A stretch of 64,000 bases of DNA from Embleya sp042956465 (GTDB lineage: Bacteria; Actinomycetota; Actinomycetes; Streptomycetales; Streptomycetaceae). The translations under genes and the position numbers were made by a program. Below are positions 16,801 to 24,624 of this stretch, in pieces. Below the pieces are notes generated by a model that was not told the origin of the DNA, made no database searches, and worked only from the letters and a program-made list of their open reading frames with translations. Position 1 is the stretch's first letter; each line of letters begins with the position of its first letter. Location of the stretch: NCBI RefSeq assembly GCF_042956465.1, contig NZ_JBIBGL010000004.1, positions 310,001-374,000 on the forward strand, given 5' to 3'.

Positions 16801-18416
16801 TGCTCATCCTGGCCCAGCTACTGGCGCAGAACCCGAGCCGCAACCTCAGCCCCAAGCAGGTCGAGTACGCGGGCATCATCCACTCCGCCGGGTCGGACCT
16901 GCTCCAGTTGATCAACGACATCCTGGACCTGTCGAAGGTCGAGGCGGGGAAGATGGACGTGCACACCGAGCGGGTGTCGGTGCGGCGACTGCTCGACTAC
17001 GTCGAGGCCACGTTCCGCCCGATGACCACACAAAAGAGCCTCGCGTTCGAGATCACCACCGCGCCCGGGGTGCCGACCGATCTGCTGACCGACGACTCGC
17101 GGTTGCGGCAGGTGTTGCGCAACCTGCTCTCCAATGCCGTCAAGTTCACCGATCGCGGCGGTATCGAACTGCGTATCGAACCGGCCGCCGACCACGAGGT
17201 CCCGACGATCGTCCACCGCGGCGGCGCCGTGGTGGCGTTCCGCGTCAAGGACACCGGGGCGGGCATCGCCGAGCATCAGCTGGAGACCATTTTCGGCGCG
17301 TTCCAGCAGGCCGACGGCACCACCAGTCGCAGATACGGCGGCACCGGTCTGGGGTTGTCCATCAGCCGGGAGATCGCCCATCTGCTCGGTGGCGCGATCA
17401 CCGCGGAGAGCCTCCCCGGGCAGGGCAGCGTCTTCACCCTCCACCTGCCCGTGGTGCACGCCGCCTCCGAGACCCGATCGGCCCCGGAGGAGACACCGCA
17501 CCCGGCCGACCGCGACACCCCCCGCCGACCGGTGCCGCCGGTCGAGCCGCCGGCGCACCGGCGTGTACTCGTGGTCGAGGAACAACCGCACGGCTTGCTC
17601 AGCCTGGTCGCCCAGAGCGCGGTGGCCGACCTCGCCGCCGGCGCCCACGACGGCGGGACGCGGCCCGGCGCCGACGTGTTGACCGTCATCGACGCACAGG
17701 AGGCGGCCGCCGCCCTGGCCGCCGAAGCGTGTCACTGCATCGTCTTGGACCTGGGTATGCCGGGGGGCCAGGCCCTGAGCCTGCTGGAGGCGCTGGACGC
17801 CGACTCCGCCTCCGCGAACGTGCCGGTCCTGGGACACAACAGCAGGCGCCTGCCCCAGGATCAGGAGCGCGCGCTGCAGTCACGCGCCGAGGTCCAACCC
17901 CTGGAGTTGCTCTCCGGGCTGGACGAACTCCGCGAACGCATCGCACTGCACCTGTCCGCGGAACAGCCCGGCGACGTGCTCCCACTGGTCCGCGTCGCGG
18001 AACCGACCCACCTCGCGCCCTCCCCGATCGACGAAACCCTCGCGGGACGCACCGTGCTGGTGGTCGACGACGACCCCCGCAACCTCTACGCCCTCAGCGG
18101 CATCCTCGAATTGCACTCCATCCGAGTCCTGCACGCCGAGAACGGCCGCCAGGGCATCGCCGCCCTGCTGGCGCACCCCGAGGTGGACCTGGTCCTGATG
18201 GACGTGATGATGCCCGAAATGGACGGCTACGCGGCCACCGCGGAGATCCGCGGCATGCCCCGGTACGCCGACCTGCCCATCGTGATCGTCACCGCCAAGG
18301 CCATGCCCGGCGACCGGGAGAAGAGCCTGGCCTCGGGGGCCAGCGGCTACGTCACCAAACCCGTGGACACCGACGACCTGCTCACCGTGCTGAACCATCA
18401 CCTCGTGTCGCGCTGA
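13857..18416 (+). CDS. Multi-HAMP soluble hybrid histidine kinase with two receiver domains
   Basis: This 1519-residue cytosolic sensor kinase has no membrane segments. Eight HAMP-type units of about 92 residues fill residues 25-715; seven carry a DLSQKI-like word, an ARGE-like word and INTMVDQL. A GAF domain (about 720-885) and a coiled coil (about 895-965, NRQEELQRSNEELEEKATLL) follow. HisKA has H973 in SHELRTPLN, and HATPase_c has NLLSNAVKF and GTGLGLSI. A first, divergent receiver has D1298 but starts VLVVEEQ. A canonical C-terminal receiver has D1449 in LMDVMMPEMDG. The plan resembles fungal Nik1-type osmosensors and Streptomyces OsaA-like kinases. The ATG at 13857 has AAAGG 9 nt upstream. 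It lies next to a PP2C phosphatase gene. Confidence 0.9.
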   Translation: MTGTPDVGTSPAPRGRADHVAATADDAELRQLLAGLTAVRDGDFRTRLPDAGTGVLGEIAVVFNGMVDQLALFTSEVTRVAREVGAEGTLGGQAQVPGVSGTWADLTDSVNAMAGNLTTQVRDIAQVATAVARGDLSQKIDVDARGEILELKETVNTMVDQLSAFADEVTRVAREVGSEGRLGGQAQVPGVGGVWRDLTDSVNFMAGNLTDQVRNVAQVTTAVARGDLSQKITVDARGEILELKNTINTMVDQLSSFADEVTRMAREVGTDGRLGGQADVKGVSGTWRDLTDSVNFMAGNLTAQVRSIAQVATAVARGDLSQKIRVDARGEILELKETINTMVDQLSAFADEVTRVAREVGTDGRLGGQADVKGVSGTWKDLTESVNVMADNLTAQVRSIAQVTTAVAQGDLSQKIRVDARGEILELKETINTMVDQLSAFADEVTRVAREVGTEGNLGGQATVRGASGTWKDLTDNVNVMASNLTGQVRSIAQVATAVARGDLSRKITVEAKGEVAALAEVINTMVDTLSAFADEVTRVAREVGTEGILGGQARVPNVAGTWKDLTDNVNSMANNLTGQVRNIALVTTAVANGDLSKKIDVDARGEILELKTTINTMVDQLSSFAAEVTRVAREVGSEGRLGGQAEVEGVSGTWKRLTENVNELAGNLTRQVRAIAEVASAVAEGDLTRSITVDASGEVAELKDNINAMVGSLRETTRANEDQDWLKSNLARVSGLMQGHRDLAVVAELVMDELTPLVCAQYGAFYLAEEGETGTALGLIGSYGLPLPRDAAERIPLGRSLVGQAARSRRIIAVDDLPADYVVSSGLGQTAPNALIVLPIVVEEQVLGVIELASVTPFTAVHRDFLEQLMETVGVNVNTIVANARTDELLDESQRLTGELRVRSEELQNRQEELQRSNEELEEKATLLASQNRDIEAKNLQIEQARQELEDRARQLTLASKYKSEFLANMSHELRTPLNSLLILAQLLAQNPSRNLSPKQVEYAGIIHSAGSDLLQLINDILDLSKVEAGKMDVHTERVSVRRLLDYVEATFRPMTTQKSLAFEITTAPGVPTDLLTDDSRLRQVLRNLLSNAVKFTDRGGIELRIEPAADHEVPTIVHRGGAVVAFRVKDTGAGIAEHQLETIFGAFQQADGTTSRRYGGTGLGLSISREIAHLLGGAITAESLPGQGSVFTLHLPVVHAASETRSAPEETPHPADRDTPRRPVPPVEPPAHRRVLVVEEQPHGLLSLVAQSAVADLAAGAHDGGTRPGADVLTVIDAQEAAAALAAEACHCIVLDLGMPGGQALSLLEALDADSASANVPVLGHNSRRLPQDQERALQSRAEVQPLELLSGLDELRERIALHLSAEQPGDVLPLVRVAEPTHLAPSPIDETLAGRTVLVVDDDPRNLYALSGILELHSIRVLHAENGRQGIAALLAHPEVDLVLMDVMMPEMDGYAATAEIRGMPRYADLPIVIVTAKAMPGDREKSLASGASGYVTKPVDTDDLLTVLNHHLVSR
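14265..15770 (+). repeat. 276-bp in-gene tandem repeats encoding HAMP units
   Basis: HAMP units 2-7 repeat with a 92-codon period. Stretches of more than 100 bp, for example from 14811 and from 15087, are nearly identical at the nucleotide level. This points to recent duplication or gene conversion and makes the array prone to unit loss or gain. Confidence 0.8.
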
Positions 18417-18462
18417 GCCGCGCCGGCACCCCCACGCCCGCCCACGAGAAGCCGAGCACACG

Positions 18463-20937
18463 ATGAGCACCGACCCGCCGCGACACCGGCCGTCCGACCC
18501 GGGCCCCGATGCGCCGCAGCCCCGTCCGGACGTCCCGGCGGGCCGACGGTCGCAGGACGCTCACGATCACCCGCCCACCGCCGCGACGAAGGGCCGGCGG
18601 CAATGGCAGTCCCTCTCCGCGGTGGGACGACTGGCCGCGACCGTCGAGCGCCTGCACCGCGAGGTCAAGGCCGCCCAGGCCGCCGCCGACGGCCGGGCGC
18701 TGATCGAACTCGCCAAGGGCATCCTGGTCGAGCGCCTGCGCTGCAGCCCCACCCAGGCCGCCCGCCAACTCACCGCCCTCGCCCGCCGGGCCGGCGTCTC
18801 CGAGATGGAACTCGCGGCCGACATCGTCAACCGCACCGCCGCCGACCGCCTCACCGAGGCCGCCCGCGACTTCGTCGACGACACCGGCCGGCCCGCTCCG
18901 TCCGACCCCGACCCGGTGGGCATGCGACTGCGCACGGCGGAGAGCGGGGCGTGGGCCGCCACCGACACCGAGGCCGTCGCCCGCTCGCTGCTCGAACACG
19001 CCCTGGCGCCGCTGGGCGCCGCCGCCGTCGCCGTCTGGGCCGTCGCCTCCGACGGGTCGCTGACCCTGGCCGGCAGCGCCGGATTCACCGAGCACGAGGC
19101 CACCCGATGGCGCCACGTCCCGCCCGGCGTCGCCACCGTGGCCCGCCGTGCGCTGACCGATCTGGACTGGGTCTGGATTCCTGCCCTGGCCGAAGCCGGT
19201 GTTCCCTCCATCGGCCAACACCACCTCACCGGCGCTCGCGCCGCGGCACCCGCCGGCACCGGTGGCCGCGTCCACGGCATCCTGGAGATCTGCTGGCCGC
19301 ACACCCTGCCCGCACAGCCCGCCCGGGTCCGACGCCAGATCGAAGCACTGGCCGAACTGAGCGCCCACACGCTGGAGGTGTGTTCGCCGACCCGTGCCAC
19401 GGCAGGGTCCCGCCCGGCCGACCCCGGACCGGTCGAACTCGTCGACATCGCCGACTGCCTGCACGACTCCGCCATGGTCCTGGTGCCCCATCTCGACGGA
19501 GGCGGACGCCTTGCCGACTTCCGCGTCCACCACACCAACCGACGCTTCGTCGATCCCGCCGGCCGACCCGCGGGCCTCGTCTCGGGTTCGCTTCTGTTGG
19601 AGGCCTACCCGCTGGCCGCGAATCCCGGTGGCCTGTACGACATCATCGAACGCGTCTACGCGACGGGAGAGCCCTACCGCGCCGAACGCGTGACCCTGAC
19701 CGCACTCGTCGACCAGGTGCCCCTCGACGCGACCGCCGACGTGGCCGCCACTCGTCAGGGCGACGCCGTCCTGCTCATCTGGCGCATCGAACACGCCAGC
19801 GCCCGCTTGGCGAACCTGCTGCAGCACGCCCAACGGCTGGGCCGCATCGGCGGATTCGAGGAGGACACGCGCACCGGACGGATCGCCTGGAGCGAATCCC
19901 TGTTCGCCCTGCACGGACTTCCGTACACGGCCGCCCCCGTCTCCCTGCGGGACCTGCCCCTGCGTGCGCACCCCGACGACGGCCCCGCGCTCGATCGCTT
20001 CCTGCGCACCCTGCTGGACCAGCACCGCAACGCCACGGTCGCCTTCCGCCTCGAACGCGTCGACGGCGTGACCCGACGCATCCGCATCATCGCCGAACCC
20101 GTCCTGGACAGCCACGGACGGCTGATCGCGGTACGCGGGGCCTACCAGGACGTCTCCGCCCAGCACTGGACGGAGGTCGCCCTCGCGGTCACCCGCGACC
20201 GACTCGCCCACTCCGAGCAACAGGCCACCGAACACGACCGCCTGGCCCGGCAATTGCAGCACGCCATCATGCCGCCGACGCACACGCCACCGGCCGTCAC
20301 GGGCCTGAACGTCGCCGTGCGCTACCGACCCGCCGCATCCGACGCCGCCGTCGGCGGCGACTGGTACGACGTGGTGATCCTGCCCTCCGACCACATCCTG
20401 CTGTGCGTGGGCGACGTCGCCGGCCACGGCATCGACGCCGCCACCAGCATGATCGTGCTGCGCAACGCACTGCGCGGCCTGGCGATCACCGGAGCCGGAC
20501 CCGCCCAACTCCTCGCCTGGTTGAACATGGTCGCCCACCACCTGACGGACCGCGTCACCGCCACGGCCATCTGCGGCCTCTACGATCCGACCACACGCGT
20601 CATGCGGTGGGCCCGCGCCGGCCACCTGCCCCCGGTGCTGATCCGCGCCCACCAGGCACAGACCCTGCCGCTGTTGGAGGGCCCGCTGCTGGGCGCCTTC
20701 GCCGACGTGATCTACGACGAGGACGAGGTCCGCCTGGCCCCCGACGACACCCTGCTGATGTACACGGACGGCCTCATCGAGCGCAGGGACCGCTCCCTAC
20801 AGGAATCCCTGGAGCAACTCCTGATCACCGCCCGCACCGAGGCCGCCACCGTCGAGGATCGTCTCGATCGAATCCTCACGCACAGCCGGGCCGACACCGA
20901 CGACGACACGTGCATCATCGGTCTCCAGGTCACCTGA
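18463..20937 (+). CDS. ANTAR-GAF-PAS-PP2C serine phosphatase (SpoIIE/RsbU-like)
   Basis: This is an 824-residue multidomain regulator. An ANTAR-like RNA-binding domain (about 70-130) shows AAADGRALIELAKGILVERL. A GAF domain covers about 155-310. One or two PAS domains follow (about 330-570), including RLGRIGGFEEDTRTGRIAWS. The C-terminal PP2C/SpoIIE phosphatase (about 600-824) has VGGDWYDV, CVGDVAGHGIDAA, ARAGHLPPVL and MYTDGLIERRD. Such phosphatases dephosphorylate anti-sigma antagonists and release sigma-B-like factors. It starts 46 nt after the hybrid kinase gene on the same strand, so a shared transcript and signal path is likely. The RsbW-like protein at 8218-8610 could be a partner. An ANTAR domain on a PP2C phosphatase is a less common arrangement. 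Confidence 0.86.
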   Translation: MSTDPPRHRPSDPGPDAPQPRPDVPAGRRSQDAHDHPPTAATKGRRQWQSLSAVGRLAATVERLHREVKAAQAAADGRALIELAKGILVERLRCSPTQAARQLTALARRAGVSEMELAADIVNRTAADRLTEAARDFVDDTGRPAPSDPDPVGMRLRTAESGAWAATDTEAVARSLLEHALAPLGAAAVAVWAVASDGSLTLAGSAGFTEHEATRWRHVPPGVATVARRALTDLDWVWIPALAEAGVPSIGQHHLTGARAAAPAGTGGRVHGILEICWPHTLPAQPARVRRQIEALAELSAHTLEVCSPTRATAGSRPADPGPVELVDIADCLHDSAMVLVPHLDGGGRLADFRVHHTNRRFVDPAGRPAGLVSGSLLLEAYPLAANPGGLYDIIERVYATGEPYRAERVTLTALVDQVPLDATADVAATRQGDAVLLIWRIEHASARLANLLQHAQRLGRIGGFEEDTRTGRIAWSESLFALHGLPYTAAPVSLRDLPLRAHPDDGPALDRFLRTLLDQHRNATVAFRLERVDGVTRRIRIIAEPVLDSHGRLIAVRGAYQDVSAQHWTEVALAVTRDRLAHSEQQATEHDRLARQLQHAIMPPTHTPPAVTGLNVAVRYRPAASDAAVGGDWYDVVILPSDHILLCVGDVAGHGIDAATSMIVLRNALRGLAITGAGPAQLLAWLNMVAHHLTDRVTATAICGLYDPTTRVMRWARAGHLPPVLIRAHQAQTLPLLEGPLLGAFADVIYDEDEVRLAPDDTLLMYTDGLIERRDRSLQESLEQLLITARTEAATVEDRLDRILTHSRADTDDDTCIIGLQVT

Positions 20938-20975
20938 ACACGGTCACCGCCCCCGCCGATCGCGACCCGGCGGTT

Positions 20976-22331
20976 CTATCGGACGGGCCCTGCGGGCGTC
21001 TCCTGCTCCGGGACCGCCGGGCCGGGTGTGTCCGAATCGCTCTTCGGGTGCCGCTCGCCCGGATCGTGGTTCTCGTAGGCGTCGTAGCGCCAGAACGGGC
21101 GGACGGCGAGGCTGCCCAGGATGACCAGGACGATGCAGAGCATGGCGCTTCCCGACCAGGCGATGCCGAGGGTCGTGGCCGCCGCCATGGCTCCCGCGCG
21201 CAGGTCGCCCAGGCGCGGGCCGCCGGCCACCACGACGGTGAAGACGCCCTGCATGCGGCCGCGCATCTCGTCCGGAGCCCAGGTCTGCAGGATCGTCTGC
21301 CGGTAGACCGCGCTCACCAGGTCGGCGGCGCCGGCGAGCATGAGGAAGAGGACGGCGAGCCAGAGTGCGTGGGTGAAGCCGGCCAGCGTGATGGCGGTTG
21401 CCCAGCCGACCACCGCGACGGTGAGCGCGACGCCCTGGCGTCGCACGCCCGCGATCCACCCGCTGCACAACCCGGCCAGCAGGGATCCGATGGCGACCGC
21501 CGAGTACAGCAGGCCGATTCCACCGTGGAAGCGGGTGGCGGCGGCCTCGGGGAAGAGGGCGTTCGGCATCGCCAGCACCATGGCGGCGATGTCCACGCCG
21601 AACGACATCAGGAGTACCGGGCTGCCGCCGATGAAGCGAAGGCCCTCCAGCACGGCGGACACTCCCCTTCCGGCCGCGGCCCCCGCCGGTTTGATCGCGG
21701 GCAGCCGGAACGTCGAGTAGAGGGAGACGGTGAACAACACTGCGTCGGCGCCGTAGGCATAGGCGAACCCGTGCGGGAAGGTGAGGAGAACACCCGCGAC
21801 GAGCGGCCCCAGGATCTGGCCGATGTTGCTCACCGTGAAGCTCAGCGTGTTGGCCGCGGGAATCATCTCGTACGGCACGATCCGCGGGATGATGGCGCCG
21901 CGCGCCGAGGAGGCCGTGGCGAAGCCGGCTCCCTGGACGGCGACCAGGACCAGCAGAAGGATCTCGGACCGGGCGTCCAGGAGCGTCTGGGCGAGCAGCG
22001 CGATCGTCACCGCCCAGGTCACGAGCGACGACCACAGGCACAGCAGCCGACGGTCGACCATGTCGGCGATGGCACCGCCGTACAGGCCGAACACCACGAT
22101 GGGCACGAATCCGGCGAGTCCGGCCAGGCCCACGTACAACGACGAGTGCGTCATCGAATAGATCTGGACCGGGACGGTGACCTCGGTGACCATCGTTCCC
22201 ACCAGCGAGGCGCCCTGACCGAACAGGACGCGCCGATAGGCCGGGACGGCAAGGGGTCGCGTGTCCACGGCCGCGCGGCGCAACCGGCCGAGCAGGCCCG
22301 CGGGCGGCTTCGGCTCGTTCGACACCGTCAC
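20976..22331 (-). CDS. MFS transporter (EntS-like)
   Basis: This is a membrane protein of about 451 residues with roughly 12 hydrophobic helices, a major facilitator exporter of the EntS/MFS_3 type. Helix-linked motifs include AYRRVLFGQGASLVGTMV at the start and GGAIADMVDRRLLCLWS between helices 2 and 3. A cytosolic tail (HDPGERHPKSDSDTPGP) follows the last helix. The drug or metabolite exported is unknown. I prefer the GTG at 22331, preceded by GGAACGG; the open frame extends 17 codons further to 22382. It is divergent from an AraC-type gene, an arrangement like E. coli nimT-nimR, so local control is likely. It converges closely on the PP2C gene. Confidence 0.85.
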   Translation of the reverse strand: MTVSNEPKPPAGLLGRLRRAAVDTRPLAVPAYRRVLFGQGASLVGTMVTEVTVPVQIYSMTHSSLYVGLAGLAGFVPIVVFGLYGGAIADMVDRRLLCLWSSLVTWAVTIALLAQTLLDARSEILLLVLVAVQGAGFATASSARGAIIPRIVPYEMIPAANTLSFTVSNIGQILGPLVAGVLLTFPHGFAYAYGADAVLFTVSLYSTFRLPAIKPAGAAAGRGVSAVLEGLRFIGGSPVLLMSFGVDIAAMVLAMPNALFPEAAATRFHGGIGLLYSAVAIGSLLAGLCSGWIAGVRRQGVALTVAVVGWATAITLAGFTHALWLAVLFLMLAGAADLVSAVYRQTILQTWAPDEMRGRMQGVFTVVVAGGPRLGDLRAGAMAAATTLGIAWSGSAMLCIVLVILGSLAVRPFWRYDAYENHDPGERHPKSDSDTPGPAVPEQETPAGPVR

Positions 22332-22486
22332 CGTGCGGCCGTTCCGAACGTCGTCCCGTGGCGGGCGAGTGATCCCGGACACGGGAAGGGACGATGCCGT
22401 CGGCTACGCGAAACCCCCGGTGCTGTGCTCATGACGTCACGCTGTCATGCGGCCCCGATGGCTTGCTTCCATTAATCTGCCTACTT

Positions 22487-23392
22487 GTGTCGCAGAACCG
22501 CCATCACCTGTCGAACGCGCCCTCGACGGCCCACGCCCACGCCGCCGGCGACTTCATCGACCGCCACCGGCACGACTACCACCAGCTCATCTACGTCAGC
22601 TCCGGGGTTTTCGCCATCCGGACCGAGCAGGGCGCCTGGGTGGCGTGCCCGGATCGTGCCGTCTGGATGCCGGCGGAGATGTGGCACGAGCACCGGGTCT
22701 ACGGGCACAGCTCCGTGCACACCCTCGGCTTTGCCTCGGGCGACGCCCCCCTGGCCGTCGACTCGCCCACGGTTCTGGCCGTGGACGGGCTGCTTCGTGA
22801 GCTCTTCATCGCCTGTACCGAACCGGACCTGCCGGCAACGGAGTTGCAGCGGCTGCGGGCGGTGCTGAACGATCGGCTGCGCCGTGCCCACATCCGCCCG
22901 CTGACCCTGCCGACGGCGCGGGACCCGCGCCTTGCCCACGCCTGCCGGGTGGTCGAGGACGATCTGAGCCGGCCCCGAACCATTGCCTGGCTGGCCCGCC
23001 ACGTCGGCGTCGGGGAGCGGACCCTCACCCGGCTCTTCCGCACCGAGTTCGGCACGACCTACCCCCGGTGGCGTACCAACACCCGGGTCTTCCACGCCAT
23101 GATCCAACTGGCCGAGGGCGCCACCGTCACCGCAACGGCCCGCCGCTGCGGCTGGGCCACGACCAGCGCGTTCATCGACACGTTCGCCCAGACCATGGGC
23201 CGGACACCCGGCGCGTACCGGAGTGCGGCCCAGCGCCCGGCCACGACCGGCCCGTCGACGGAGGAGTCGGCCGCAGGATCGTCCGCGGCCGACGTCCCGA
23301 GCCGAGCCGTGCCCATCCGCGGCAAGGGGGCGGAGGCGGTCGACCACACCCTCGTCGAACGTGACCGGCAGAGCCTGGGGATCGAGCGGTAG
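22487..23392 (+). CDS. AraC-family regulator (cupin plus HTH)
   Basis: This is a DNA-binding regulator of about 301 residues. An N-terminal cupin-like sensor (HRHDYHQLIYVSSGVFAIRT, WMPAEMWHEHRVY) is followed by two AraC HTH motifs (about 165-255): RTIAWLARHVGVGERTLTRL then GATVTATARRCGWATTSAFI, ending FAQTMGRTPGAYR. The tail after 260 is low complexity. The GTG at 22487 is chosen because it opens the cupin domain. No ribosome site is seen, and TAATCT lies 9 nt upstream, so a leaderless mRNA is possible. It is divergent from the MFS exporter gene, its probable target; E. coli NimR is a parallel. Confidence 0.8.
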   Translation: MSQNRHHLSNAPSTAHAHAAGDFIDRHRHDYHQLIYVSSGVFAIRTEQGAWVACPDRAVWMPAEMWHEHRVYGHSSVHTLGFASGDAPLAVDSPTVLAVDGLLRELFIACTEPDLPATELQRLRAVLNDRLRRAHIRPLTLPTARDPRLAHACRVVEDDLSRPRTIAWLARHVGVGERTLTRLFRTEFGTTYPRWRTNTRVFHAMIQLAEGATVTATARRCGWATTSAFIDTFAQTMGRTPGAYRSAAQRPATTGPSTEESAAGSSAADVPSRAVPIRGKGAEAVDHTLVERDRQSLGIER

Positions 23393-23528
23393 CCCACGCC
23401 CCGATCCGCCTGCCCGAGTCGTCGCGCTCGGTGGCACCCGACGACGACCGCGGTCGCCGATCGTCCCCTCGTTGCCGAAACGGCATGAAGGTTTGCCGTG
23501 GGATCGGTGGCGTCGCAAGGTGGTCTGC

Positions 23529-24530
23529 ATGAGCGAGAACACGTTGGTGCGGACGAATGATCGAGTGTGGGACGTCGTGGTCGTCGGGGGTGGTGCGGCG
23601 GGACTGTCGGCCGCGTTGACCCTGGCGCGGGTGCGTCGGTCGGTGCTGGTGATCGACGCGGGCGAGCCGCGCAACGCTCCGGCCGCTGCGGCGCACGGCT
23701 TCCTGTCGCGGGACGGGATCGCGCCGTTGGAACTGCTGCGGCTGGGGCGGGAGGAGGTCGCCTCCTACGGTGGGCGCGTCGAGTCCGGCCGCGTCTCGGG
23801 GGTGCGCCGCGAGGGCGCACATCTGGTGGTGACGACCGAGGACGGCGTCCGGGCCCGGGCGCGGCGCCTGTTGGTCACCACGGGGCTGGTGGACGAGCTG
23901 CCCGACGTCCCCGGGCTCGCGGAGTTGTGGGGACGCGACGTGTTGCACTGCCCGTACTGCCACGGGTGGGAGGTGCGTGATGCGGCGGTCGGCGTACTGG
24001 CCACCGGTCCGGCGGCGATCCATCAGGCGCTGATGTTCCGGCAGTTGACGTCCGACGTGACGTTGTTCCTGCACACCGGCGGCGATCCGACCGACGAGCA
24101 GTGGGAACAACTGGCCGCACTCGACATCGACGTGGTCGACGGCGAGGTCCGCGCGCTGGAGGTCGACGACCGGGGCCGGCCGGCGCGCGTACGTCTGGCC
24201 TCGGGCGAGTCGGTCGCGGCGGACGCCCTCGTGGTGGCGCCGCGGTTCGTGGCGCGCGCCGGCTTCCTCGCCGAGCTGGGCCTTGCGGTGCACGAACATC
24301 CGATGGGCATGGGCGTACAACTGGTCGTCGAGCCGGGCGGGTTCACCGGCGTCGAGGGAGTGTGGGCGGCCGGTAACGTCACGGACCTGATGGCCTCCGT
24401 CCCGGTCGCCGCGGCGTCGGGGGTGCAGACCGCAGCGGCGATCAACATGGACCTGATCGGCGCCGACGCGACGGCCGCGGTCACCGCCCGCGCCGGCGAG
24501 GCGGCGCAGGCGGCGGCGAGGAACGCCTAG
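23529..24530 (+). CDS. FAD/NAD(P)-dependent oxidoreductase with CPYC disulfide (thioredoxin-reductase fold)
   Basis: This is a 333-residue cytosolic flavoenzyme. The FAD-binding motif is VVVGGGAAGLSAALTLARV (about 18-36). A redox pair, C141 and C144, lies in LHCPYCHGWEV, and the second FAD segment is GVWAAGNVTDL. The size and order of domains match thioredoxin reductase-like proteins, and CPYCHG is shared with the GliT/HlmI dithiol oxidases. The canonical NADPH GXGXXA motif is replaced by VLATGPAAIH, which weakens NADPH use. Many actinobacterial relatives are uncharacterised. AAGGTGG lies about 6 nt before the ATG at 23529. It stands alone. Confidence 0.84.
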   Translation: MSENTLVRTNDRVWDVVVVGGGAAGLSAALTLARVRRSVLVIDAGEPRNAPAAAAHGFLSRDGIAPLELLRLGREEVASYGGRVESGRVSGVRREGAHLVVTTEDGVRARARRLLVTTGLVDELPDVPGLAELWGRDVLHCPYCHGWEVRDAAVGVLATGPAAIHQALMFRQLTSDVTLFLHTGGDPTDEQWEQLAALDIDVVDGEVRALEVDDRGRPARVRLASGESVAADALVVAPRFVARAGFLAELGLAVHEHPMGMGVQLVVEPGGFTGVEGVWAAGNVTDLMASVPVAAASGVQTAAAINMDLIGADATAAVTARAGEAAQAAARNA

Positions 24531-24624
24531 CCGGCCCGGGGGGACCGGGTCCGCTCGCGGAGGAGCGGGCGGAGGCGTCCGGCCGGGACGTGGACCCACT
24601 CGTGCCCCTCGCGCGGCGCATGGC

